Source: Stygiobacter sp. RIFOXYC2_FULL_38_25
Lineage (GTDB): Bacteria; Bacteroidota; Ignavibacteria; Ignavibacteriales; Melioribacteraceae
Direction of reading: 5' to 3'
DNA length: 64,000 nucleotides
NCBI GenBank assembly: GCA_001803165.1
Contig: MHAZ01000012.1
Coordinates: 186,001 to 250,000, forward strand
Part shown: positions 11,437 to 18,509 of the stretch, one piece after another
How the letters are laid out: every line of letters begins with the position of its first letter
Position numbering within the stretch: the stretch's first letter is position 1
The notes under the pieces: model-generated
Databases searched by the model: none
What the model was told of the DNA's origin: nothing
Seen by the model: only the letters and a program-made list of their open reading frames with translations
Made by a program: the position numbers and the translations under genes

Positions 11437-11472
11437 ATGAAAGGAAAGTCCGCGCTATTCTTTTTGATTTAA
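11437..11472 (+). other. Possible 11-codon leader ORF upstream of the DUF4139 gene
   Basis: ATG-AAA-GGA-AAG and seven more codons encode MKGKSALFFLI and end in TAA, preceded by AAGGGTGG at good distance. It sits about 85 bases ahead of the next gene in a 200-base gap between divergent genes. The strong ribosome-binding-like sequence is the only support, and no attenuator hairpin was recognised around it. It may be a chance ORF. Confidence 0.2.
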
Positions 11473-11557
11473 GACACGCAATTTAGCGGAACTGAAGAAA
11501 GCAGCGCTCTGTATAAGAAACAGTTTGATTAAATTAGAACATCAGATGGAGAGAGTT

Positions 11558-13153
11558 ATGAAGAGAATATTGCTGGCTGTAATTGTATTTGCAATTGTTT
11601 CGCAAACCATTTTTGCTTCCGGCGAAGTAATAGTGAAGCCAAATTTATCCGGCGTAAAAGTTTTTCTGCGCGGATCCGAGCTCAAGCAAAACGCTAAGGT
11701 GAAATTAGAAAAGGGAATTAACGAAGTTGTTCTGACCGGAATTGCCCAAAACATTGACCGGAACAGTATAAACGTTTCCGGGAAAGGGGACGGCGTTATT
11801 ATTTCGGTAGTGCAGCGTTTTGATTATATGCGCTCGCCGGATAAACATCCCGATGTTAAAACGCTCGAAGACTCGCTTGAATTACTTAACAAGCTATTTG
11901 CAATGAAACAAAACGACAGCGATGTTCTCAAATATGAATTGGATTTAATCCTTGCTAACAAAAGCATTGGTAACGAAAAAATAGGAGTGTCAGTTGCGGA
12001 ACTTCAGAAGATGTCGGAATTCTATAGAAAGAAAATTTCTGAAATTAAATCCCAACTTTTGCAAGCTTCATTAGATTCAAAAAAGATTCAGAAGAATATT
12101 GAAAGAGTTAACAAGCAGCTAAGTGAGCTGAATAGCCAATTGAACAAACCATCTAACGAAGTAGCAGTTTCAATTTCCGCAAAAGTTTCCGGCTCGTTCG
12201 ATTTGGAATTATCCTACATTGTTTATGATGCCGGTTGGGTTCCAAACTATAACATTCGCGTTGAAAAAATTAATTCTCCGGCACAGCTAAACTATATTGC
12301 CAATGTTTATCAGAACAGCGGATTTGATTGGGACGATGTTGATGTAGTTCTTTCAACACGAAACCCAAACCGCAACAACACCAAGCCGGAATTGTATCCT
12401 TGGTATTTAGATTTCTTTAAACCGATTAGTTTTCAGAGAGAAAAAGGCGGTATGTTGAAAGCTGTTTCGATGGATAACATGGTTCAAGCTGCGGCACCAT
12501 TAGCAACAGAATCAATGGCGGATTATTATGAAGCTGTTGAAACCCAATTAGCTGTTGAGTTTACGCCTTCGCTTAAGTATTCAATTCCGTCTGATAACAA
12601 GCAGCACTCCGTTGCCATAAAGGATTACAGCATTAAAGCTGATTACGAATACTATGCAATACCTAAACTTGATAACAATGCTTTCTTGGTAGCGCTTCTA
12701 ACTGATTGGAGTGAATTTAACTTATTACCGGGCGAAGCGAACATCTATTTCGAAAATTCTTATGTGGGTAAAACGAACATAAATCCGGAAACTACGAAAG
12801 ACACTTTAGTTGTTTCTCTCGGCAGAGATGAAAACGTTAGCGTTAGCCGTGAGCAGTTAAAAGACTTTACAGAAGACAAATTCCTAAGCAGCGATATTGA
12901 AAGAACGTTTGCATACGAAATTAAAATAAAGAATAATAAGAAAGGTGCGGTTAAACTTACCGTTGAAGAACAGATTCCAATTTCCCAGCACGAAGATATT
13001 GTTGTTCAAATGATTGACTTATCCGGCGGGAAGTATAACAAAGAAAACGGCGAGTTAAAGTGGACTGTAAATGTTGATGCGGGCAAATCCGTTGCGAAGA
13101 AACTTGTGTTCAGCGTGCGTCATCCAAAAGATAAACAGATTCAAGGATTGTAA
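11558..13153 (+). CDS. Exported DUF4139/DUF4140 protein (MuiA-like)
   Basis: A signal peptide (MKRILLAVIVFAIVSQTIFA) precedes a DUF4140-like N-terminal region (VKVFLRGSELKQNAKVKLEKG). A coiled-coil stretch follows at about residues 110-200, rich in Lys/Gln/Leu. Then comes the DUF4139 beta-rich domain (about 210-531) with the characteristic ELSYIVYDAGWVPNYNIRV and NVYQNSGFDWDDV. The family's only named member is mucoidy inhibitor A, and the molecular role is unknown. I start at the ATG preceded by GGAGAG; two earlier in-frame ATG/ATT choices would spoil the signal peptide. It is a single-gene unit ending at a strong hairpin. Confidence 0.82.
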   Translation: MKRILLAVIVFAIVSQTIFASGEVIVKPNLSGVKVFLRGSELKQNAKVKLEKGINEVVLTGIAQNIDRNSINVSGKGDGVIISVVQRFDYMRSPDKHPDVKTLEDSLELLNKLFAMKQNDSDVLKYELDLILANKSIGNEKIGVSVAELQKMSEFYRKKISEIKSQLLQASLDSKKIQKNIERVNKQLSELNSQLNKPSNEVAVSISAKVSGSFDLELSYIVYDAGWVPNYNIRVEKINSPAQLNYIANVYQNSGFDWDDVDVVLSTRNPNRNNTKPELYPWYLDFFKPISFQREKGGMLKAVSMDNMVQAAAPLATESMADYYEAVETQLAVEFTPSLKYSIPSDNKQHSVAIKDYSIKADYEYYAIPKLDNNAFLVALLTDWSEFNLLPGEANIYFENSYVGKTNINPETTKDTLVVSLGRDENVSVSREQLKDFTEDKFLSSDIERTFAYEIKIKNNKKGAVKLTVEEQIPISQHEDIVVQMIDLSGGKYNKENGELKWTVNVDAGKSVAKKLVFSVRHPKDKQIQGL

Positions 13154-13183
13154 AACTAAGGCGCTTAGCAGAGCGCCTTAGTT
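13154..13183 (+). terminator. Hairpin directly after the DUF4139 gene
   Basis: AACTAAGGCGCT and AGCGCCTTAGTT make a perfect 12-bp stem with a 6-base loop, starting one base after the stop codon. Only a short AT-rich tail without a T run follows. It could be a weak intrinsic terminator or a 3'-end-stabilising structure. Confidence 0.55.
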
Positions 13184-13300
13184 ATATAAAATGGAGTTAA
13201 ATGAAGATACAATTGCCAACTTAGGGAATTCAAACCTACTTTCTTGTATACATAGAAAAGTCTATATTGTATTCACTCTCATTCAAAACACAAAATCATT

Positions 13301-13777
13301 ATGAAATTTTTTAATAACAATTTATCTATAAAAATAATTTTTCTAATTGGTGCTCTAACTGTTCTTTTTCTTAATCATGCGCTGAATATCTATCCGTTCA
13401 GAGAATTGTTTCGGTATCTGGTTGATACAGAATACTACTGGTTGGTTCCAACATTCACAATTATTTTTATTGGATTCTTGTTGTTTTATATAAGTATGAG
13501 AAAGAAGGTTGTTAATGGTAAGATTGAGATGTTTAACGCTACAATTAGAACAGTTCAAGATGTATTACAAAATTCTTATTCGTCTTTGCAATTGTTAATT
13601 CTAGATATGAAAGATGAAAATGTTGATCCTGTTATAGTTCATAAGACCGAGAAGAATTTGGAAGAAATGCATAAAGCAATAAAAACACTTGCCGGGATTG
13701 ACCCTGAGAATATTAAACTGGAAGAATTAAACAAAAAGCTGTCAATAATAAGAATGCGCGATACTGTAACAAAGTAA
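13301..13777 (+). CDS. Small two-helix membrane protein with histidine-kinase-DHp-like helices
   Basis: This 158-residue protein has two transmembrane segments, at about 10-30 (IIFLIGALTVLFLNHALNIY) and 45-65 (WLVPTFTIIFIGFLLFYISM). A helical cytoplasmic part from about residue 78 (FNATIRTVQDVLQNSYSSLQ) follows. The latter resembles the dimerisation helices of histidine kinases but has no His at the phosphorylation place and no ATPase domain. Similar small proteins are widespread and uncharacterised. It stands alone between a DUF4139 gene and a convergent desaturase gene. The function is unknown; a dimerising membrane adaptor is a guess. Confidence 0.65.
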   Translation: MKFFNNNLSIKIIFLIGALTVLFLNHALNIYPFRELFRYLVDTEYYWLVPTFTIIFIGFLLFYISMRKKVVNGKIEMFNATIRTVQDVLQNSYSSLQLLILDMKDENVDPVIVHKTEKNLEEMHKAIKTLAGIDPENIKLEELNKKLSIIRMRDTVTK

Positions 13778-13806
13778 ATATATCTTGAAATAAGCAGCGT
13801 GTATGT

Positions 13807-14601
13807 TTAGGATGTCTTTTTGTAACTCCTAAATGCAAAAGTAAACTGCTTGAAAAAGTTTGCTGGAAAAAATGTTTTCAAACCATACTCGGCAGCTCGT
13901 TCTTCCGGCAAGTAAGCTGTTCCAAATATCCAATCCCAAAAAGCAAACTTGGTTGCAAAATTTTTGTTTCTTCCTTTACCAGTGGTGTGGTGAATCCGGT
14001 GCATTTCCGGTCCGTTAATTATCTTTTGCATCCAACCGGTATTAATGCCGAGATTCGCGTGAATATACATTCCCCAAACTCCGCTTATTACACCTTTGTA
14101 TGCAGCAACTTCCGGCGGTGCGCCGAGAAGAACAATCGGTAAAAACTCCACAGTTTGATTGATGAGAATTTCGAAAGCGTGAGAGCGTGAACCGGAAAGC
14201 CAATCAACAGTTTTGGGCGAGTGATGAGCTTCGTGCAAACGCCAAAGATATTTATTGCTGTGCATGAAGCGGTGCATCAAGTAAATGTATAAATCATGAG
14301 TGAGAGTAAAGAAAACGAGCTGAAGCCAAATTGGAACGTTTGCAAAGAGTTGAAGCCGCGATACACCGTAGCTTTCATCAATCCATTTAATGATGAAAGT
14401 GAATATGATTATTCCCAGAATATAGCTTTGTGCAATTGTATAGAGCGCGAAGTCGTTAAAAAATCCTTCGCGTAAAACTCTTTGTCCTTTGTTGTAGGGA
14501 AATATTCTTTCGAGGATGATGAACAATAGCGCTGAAAGAATGATTATAGAGTAAGAAATGATCTCGTATGAATGTAAACCTAAGATTAAATTCTGTTTCA
14601 T
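13807..14601 (-). CDS. Sterol desaturase/fatty acid hydroxylase family membrane enzyme
   Basis: This is an integral-membrane di-iron hydroxylase. Its three histidine boxes are visible: HDLYIYLMHRFMH, HEAHHSP and MHRIHH, with an extra HAN after a hydrophobic stretch. Four or so membrane segments (residues about 12-32, 52-72, 90-110, 145-165) fit the family, and 264 residues is normal. Substrates in the family range from sterols to fatty acids, carotenoids and alkylglycerols, and nothing here decides between them. It starts 48 bases downstream of the NeuB-like gene on the same strand, so it may be the last gene of the glycan operon, which would favour a lipid-modifying role in the envelope. Confidence 0.88.
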   Translation of the reverse strand: MKQNLILGLHSYEIISYSIIILSALLFIILERIFPYNKGQRVLREGFFNDFALYTIAQSYILGIIIFTFIIKWIDESYGVSRLQLFANVPIWLQLVFFTLTHDLYIYLMHRFMHSNKYLWRLHEAHHSPKTVDWLSGSRSHAFEILINQTVEFLPIVLLGAPPEVAAYKGVISGVWGMYIHANLGINTGWMQKIINGPEMHRIHHTTGKGRNKNFATKFAFWDWIFGTAYLPEERAAEYGLKTFFPANFFKQFTFAFRSYKKTS

Positions 14602-14648
14602 TGATTCACTTTGTACATCGCCTGTGTCTAAAAAGAAAACCGCAGAGA

Positions 14649-15572
14649 TTATTTTGTTTCCGTTCTCGATTTAACCCGTCTAAGTTTCTGAAGATTACCG
14701 GATTCACTCTCGTAAACTTTTTTAATTCCGTCACCCAAAGCTTTTTCAATATCGCGAATATCCTTTACCAATCGCTGAAGACCAACAATTTCAACTGATG
14801 CGGCTTGGTCGGTTCCCCACATAGCGCGGTCAATAGTTATATGTCTTTCAATAAATGAAGCGCCGAGAGCAACAGCAGCCAGTGTTGGCGCAAGTCCGGT
14901 TTCGTGTCCGCTATACCCAATCGGAATATTTGGAAACAACTCCTGGTAAGTCTGAATAACTCTCAAGTTCAATTCTTCGACCGCACAAGGATAAGTAGAA
15001 GTTGACTGAGCAATTAAAATATTTTCGCTTCCAAGAAATGAAACTGCAGCTTGCACTTCTTCAATGGTTGACATACCGGTTGAAAGCATTATTGGTCTGC
15101 CGGTATCTTTAACACGCTTGAGTAAGTTTCCATCAGTCAGTGAAGCTGAAGAAAGTTTGTACATAGGCCGCTTAAACTTTTCTAAGAAAGCGACTGCTTC
15201 TTCATCCCATGGAGACGCAAACCAATCAATTCCTTTTTCTTTACAGTAACCATCTATTTCAAGAAATTCTTCAAATCCAAATTCAACTTTGCGGCGGTAT
15301 TCTATGTAAGAAATTCTTCCCCATGGAGTTTCGCGTTCAATATTCCATTGATCTTTCGGTACGCAAAGTTCCGGTGTTCGCTTCTGAAATTTAACAGCAT
15401 TGCAACCGGATTTAACAGCGCCTTCAATCAGCTTTTTTGCAATCTCAATAGAACCATTGTGGTTTATTCCAATCTCTGCAATAATATAAACCGGTTCGCC
15501 CGCTCCAATAAATTTATTCCCAACTTTCACTTTCCCCAATTTACTTTCCTTTCTGCTTTTTGATTTTCGCAT
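14649..15572 (-). CDS. NeuB-like sialic/nonulosonic acid synthase lacking the SAF domain
   Basis: NeuB-family enzymes condense phosphoenolpyruvate with an aldose to a 2-keto-3-deoxy sugar acid. Visible motifs are YIIAEIGINHNGSIEIAKKL, AVKFQKRTPELC, FASPWDEEAV, MYKLSSASLTD, MLSTGMSTIEEV, IGYSGHETG, and ERHITIDRAMWGTDQAAS near the C-terminus. These cover the whole TIM barrel. The protein ends soon after EKALGDGIKKVYESE, so the C-terminal antifreeze-like SAF domain of about 60 residues, which in NeuB dimers reaches into the neighbouring active site, is absent. The ATG used here overlaps the phosphatase gene by 32 bases. A TTG at 15539, right after that gene's stop and behind AAAGGA, is an equally good start. 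Confidence 0.87.
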   Translation of the reverse strand: MRKSKSRKESKLGKVKVGNKFIGAGEPVYIIAEIGINHNGSIEIAKKLIEGAVKSGCNAVKFQKRTPELCVPKDQWNIERETPWGRISYIEYRRKVEFGFEEFLEIDGYCKEKGIDWFASPWDEEAVAFLEKFKRPMYKLSSASLTDGNLLKRVKDTGRPIMLSTGMSTIEEVQAAVSFLGSENILIAQSTSTYPCAVEELNLRVIQTYQELFPNIPIGYSGHETGLAPTLAAVALGASFIERHITIDRAMWGTDQAASVEIVGLQRLVKDIRDIEKALGDGIKKVYESESGNLQKLRRVKSRTETK

Positions 15573-16071
15573 CAATAATAATTTCCGCCAAATCACGGAA
15601 AGCACCGTTGCCCCCTTTGTTTTCAACAATTATATCGGCTGCGTCTTTTGCAAACTTAGTTGCATCGTTTGGGCAAGCACTTAAGCCAACACGCTTCATT
15701 ATTGCAACGTCAATTGTATCATCGCCCATGTAAGCAATTTCTTCTTCTTTCAAATTTTTTCTTACAAGGATTTCATCAAGCGCCTTTTCTTTTTCTGTTA
15801 CACCAAGATGAAGTTCTGTGATTTTAAGCTTCTCAGCTCTTCTTCTAACAATATCGGTATTTTCGCGGGTCATAATTCCGGTTTCAACATCAACAAGAGT
15901 ACGCAATCTTTCAACACCCATTCCATCACGAATCGAAAACCGTTTTAGCTCTTCACCTTTTGTTGAATAATAAACTCCGGTATCGGTTAGAACGCCGTCA
16001 ACATCGGCAATTACAAGTTTTATCTTTGCCGCTTTTTTGTAAATCTGTTTTTTGTCTAATTTCTTTTTCAT
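15541..16071 (-). CDS. KdsC-like HAD-superfamily sugar-acid phosphatase
   Basis: A C0-type HAD phosphatase with the nucleophile motif IADVDGVLTDTGVYYS near residue 20, the Thr of motif II in GIMTREN, and motif IV in YMGDDTIDVAIM. The closest characterised roles are KDO-8-phosphate and Neu5Ac-9-phosphate phosphatases, which remove phosphate after the NeuB/KdsA-type condensation; this one sits directly before a NeuB-like gene. The 176-residue length is standard. I start at the ATG preceded by AAGG and not at the upstream in-frame codon, because that would overlap the SDR gene. The order SDR-phosphatase-synthase with tiny gaps indicates one operon. Confidence 0.88.
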   Translation of the reverse strand: MKKKLDKKQIYKKAAKIKLVIADVDGVLTDTGVYYSTKGEELKRFSIRDGMGVERLRTLVDVETGIMTRENTDIVRRRAEKLKITELHLGVTEKEKALDEILVRKNLKEEEIAYMGDDTIDVAIMKRVGLSACPNDATKFAKDAADIIVENKGGNGAFRDLAEIIIDAKIKKQKGK

Positions 16072-16087
16072 GAATGCCTTATAAATT

Positions 16088-16903
16088 TTACCATGCTGTC
16101 CAGCCGCCGTCAACAACCAAGTTGGCGCCCGTCATATAACTTGATGCATCGCTGGCGAGAAAAATTAATGCGCCTTTGTAATCCGTTGGCTTTGCCATTC
16201 TTCCTAATGGAGTTTTAGTGGAATACTTCTCAACAAAAAATTCGTCTTGAGAGTTCTCTACTCCGCCGGGGGAAAGAGTATTTACGCGCACACCTACTTT
16301 TCCCCAATATGAGGCAAGATATTTAGTGAACATTATTACCGCGCCTTTTGTAGCTGAATAAGCAGGCGGTTTGTAAAATGCTTGAGTTCCATCTTCCTTA
16401 ATGTAAAGCGATTGGTCCGGCGCTGTAATTCCGTAAGTGGAAGCTATGTTAATTATGCTTCCCGAGTTTTGCTTTGCCATTTCGGATCCCAAAATTTGAG
16501 AGCAGAGAAAAACCCCAGTTAGATTCACATCAATAGATTTTTGCCAAAGCTCCAGAGGATAATTTTCAAACTTAGATTGCTCTGTAGCGGCTTTCGGATT
16601 TTCAAACATATCATTTATGGCTGCGTTGTTAACCAGCACATCAATATGTCCAAACTTAGCTAAAACTTTATCGCGAAGATTTTTAATAGTTTCCGGGTTA
16701 GTTACATCGAGAGTAATTCCCAAAGACTCGGTTTGTAATTCCTTGGCAAATCTTTGGCACTTCTCTTCATTGGTATCTGCAACAACTACATTGGCACCGG
16801 CTTCGCTTAATGCTTTGCAATGTTCCTTGCCGATCAAGCCCAGCGCGCCTGTTACAATTGCCGTTTTATTTTTAAGAGAGAATAATTCCATTTGGCATTT
16901 CAC
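16088..16903 (-). CDS. Short-chain dehydrogenase/reductase of the glycan cluster
   Basis: A classical SDR with the NAD(P) motif TGALGLIGKE near residue 18. VVADTNEEK shows an acidic residue after strand 2, favouring NAD. NNAAINDM, the catalytic YSATKGAV, and a closing MTGANLVVDGGWTAW are also present. An inserted segment around residues 165-180 (QSLYIKEDGTQAFYKPP) is longer than in standard SDRs and precedes the catalytic Tyr. PtmA of Campylobacter legionaminate loci is a comparable SDR. Here it leads the SDR-phosphatase-NeuB operon, so an oxidation or reduction of the sugar precursor is inferred. A second ATG twelve bases in is an alternative start. Confidence 0.85.
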   Translation of the reverse strand: MKCQMELFSLKNKTAIVTGALGLIGKEHCKALSEAGANVVVADTNEEKCQRFAKELQTESLGITLDVTNPETIKNLRDKVLAKFGHIDVLVNNAAINDMFENPKAATEQSKFENYPLELWQKSIDVNLTGVFLCSQILGSEMAKQNSGSIINIASTYGITAPDQSLYIKEDGTQAFYKPPAYSATKGAVIMFTKYLASYWGKVGVRVNTLSPGGVENSQDEFFVEKYSTKTPLGRMAKPTDYKGALIFLASDASSYMTGANLVVDGGWTAW

Positions 16904-16963
16904 TTGTAATTACAAACCAACTATTTGTTTGAACTATAAATACACATTAAAGATAAACAAAAA

Positions 16964-17035
16964 TGGAACGCAGATTTAACAGATCAAACTGATTTTCACT
17001 GATACAGATTAACAGACTGATTAAGAAATCTTCGT
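16964..17035. repeat. Intergenic repeat of the 'GGAACGCAGATTTAAC' type
   Basis: The gap between the aminotransferase and the SDR genes holds a run of GATT/GATC/GATA words at near-10-base spacing, opening GGAACGCAGATTTAACAGAT. From memory, similar GGAACGCAGATT...GGATT runs are a common dispersed intergenic repeat in Bacteroidota and other phyla. Only this one copy was seen here. It has partial self-complementarity and no coding capacity. Confidence 0.6.
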
Positions 17036-17071
17036 TCGGAATTTATCCGCCGATTTTTGGCGGACTCTTCA

Positions 17072-18406
17072 CTATCTTTTCACCGGTTTCATGTTAAAAT
17101 TATCAACCTTGCGGAAGACCGGCTGAACAGGCTCACCTTTTAGCATTTCTTTTAGTTTGCCTTCTGCAACTGCTTGCTTCAAAACTGATAACGATTCTTC
17201 AAGTGCTTTCAATGTATAATCAACATCTACATTTGAGTGAGAGTAAGACATGTTAAAAAATCCTTGCCAAAGAACTCCGCGCTTAATCATTTCTTGCTGC
17301 ATTAAAGATTTCTGCAATAACGGATCGCCGGCTTTCTCATCAAACGTTGCCATTGAACGCCAGTTGTAGCCTATTGCCTTTGTGAAATCAATTCCGAGTT
17401 TTTGCGCGATTGAGTTATAGCCGTTTTTCAATTTAGCGCCTTGTTCATCTAAAAACTTTGGAACGTTTTTCTCACGAAGTTCTTCAATTGTAGCTTTTGT
17501 TGCGGCAAGTGAAAGTGCTTCGCCGCCGAAAGTTGTGTAGAAAAAAATATCTTCGTCAGCGAGCTGCATAATTTCTTTCTTACCGGCTAAAATTGAAATC
17601 GGCATTCCGTTAGCAACAGCTTTAGAGTAAGTAGCGAGATCAGCTTTGATTCCGAAATACTCTTGAGCGCCGCCAAGAGCCATTCTAAACCCGGTCCACA
17701 TTTCATCAAATATGAGTACGATTCCCTTTTCTTTACAAAGCTCAGCAACCTTGTGAAGGAAATTATCTTTTGGTTCGTTAAACACAACAGGTTCCAAAAT
17801 TACAGCAGCCGTATCTTCATCAATAGAATTTTTTAATGAATCAATATCGTTATAGTTAAACGTGAATGAGTTTGCCTGCACAGCTTCCGGAATACCATGG
17901 TTTCGGGCTGTAACAGCAATGTACCAATCGTGCCAGCCGTGATAGCCGCAGCAGAGAATTTTATTTTTGCCTGTGTAAGCGCGCGCAAGACGAACTGCTG
18001 CACTTGTAGCATCAGCGCCGGTTTTACTGTAGCGCACTGCTTCCGCATTAGGAATGATTTCTCTAATAAGCTCTGCAACTTCAACTTCGAGAGGATGCAT
18101 CATAGAAAAAGTTATTCCATCTTCTAATTGTTTCTTAATTGCATCATCCACTTTTGGATAAGCATAACCAAGCGAAAGGGGACCTACGCCCATCATGTAA
18201 TCAATGTATTCATTTCCATCTGCATCCCAAACGTGCGAACCTTTTCCTTTTACTAAATATTTGGGAGCTACACCGTTTATCCATTGTGTTGGACCTTTAG
18301 CAAGAGTTTGAGTTACTGATGGAATCAATCCAACTGCGCGGTTATAAAGTTCGTTCGATTTTTGAATCGTAGGGAAATCGTTTGTTAATGAAATTTTATT
18401 TGGCAT
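17072..18406 (-). CDS. Class III aminotransferase, glutamate-1-semialdehyde-aminomutase-like
   Basis: A PLP enzyme of the GSA aminomutase branch: HVWDADGNEYIDYMMGVG near residue 55, KTGADATSAAVRLARAYTG near 125, HGWHDWY, the pyridine-binding Asp in IFDEMWTGFR, and the Schiff-base Lys in TYSKAVANGMPISILAG. The GGEALSLAATKAT segment and overall 444 residues fit. True HemL enzymes sit with tetrapyrrole genes. This one lies between transketolase subunits and sugar-acid genes, so it more likely aminates or mutates a sugar-like carbonyl compound. GGAG precedes the ATG. It is flanked on both sides by non-coding repeats, which makes it look like a cassette of its own. Confidence 0.85.
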   Translation of the reverse strand: MPNKISLTNDFPTIQKSNELYNRAVGLIPSVTQTLAKGPTQWINGVAPKYLVKGKGSHVWDADGNEYIDYMMGVGPLSLGYAYPKVDDAIKKQLEDGITFSMMHPLEVEVAELIREIIPNAEAVRYSKTGADATSAAVRLARAYTGKNKILCCGYHGWHDWYIAVTARNHGIPEAVQANSFTFNYNDIDSLKNSIDEDTAAVILEPVVFNEPKDNFLHKVAELCKEKGIVLIFDEMWTGFRMALGGAQEYFGIKADLATYSKAVANGMPISILAGKKEIMQLADEDIFFYTTFGGEALSLAATKATIEELREKNVPKFLDEQGAKLKNGYNSIAQKLGIDFTKAIGYNWRSMATFDEKAGDPLLQKSLMQQEMIKRGVLWQGFFNMSYSHSNVDVDYTLKALEESLSVLKQAVAEGKLKEMLKGEPVQPVFRKVDNFNMKPVKR

Positions 18407-18421
18407 TCTAACTCCACTTTT

Positions 18422-18508
18422 CTCTTTGTTCTCTGCGAATACTTTGCGTTCTCTGCGTTAAATCTTTAACCGCAAAGGACACAAAGAATGCGCAAAGTAC
18501 GCAAAGAG
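18422..18508. repeat. Inverted repeat built from CGCAAAG/CTTTGCG words
   Basis: Two roughly 40-base arms meet around GCGTTAAA-TC-TTTAACCGC. The left arm carries CTTTG/CTCTGCG words and the right arm CGCAAAG words, so the whole can fold into one long imperfect hairpin. It fills the 106-base gap between the transketolase C subunit and aminotransferase genes. The word set matches a dispersed intergenic repeat I recall from many phyla, and a related fragment (GCCGCAAAGGCGCAAA) lies near 54612. Confidence 0.65.
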
Positions 18509-18509
18509 G

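Noticed and set aside
17072-18406. Heme biosynthesis hemL
   Set aside because: Sequence is of the HemL class but no tetrapyrrole genes are near and the setting is a sugar cluster; a plain hemL symbol would overstate.
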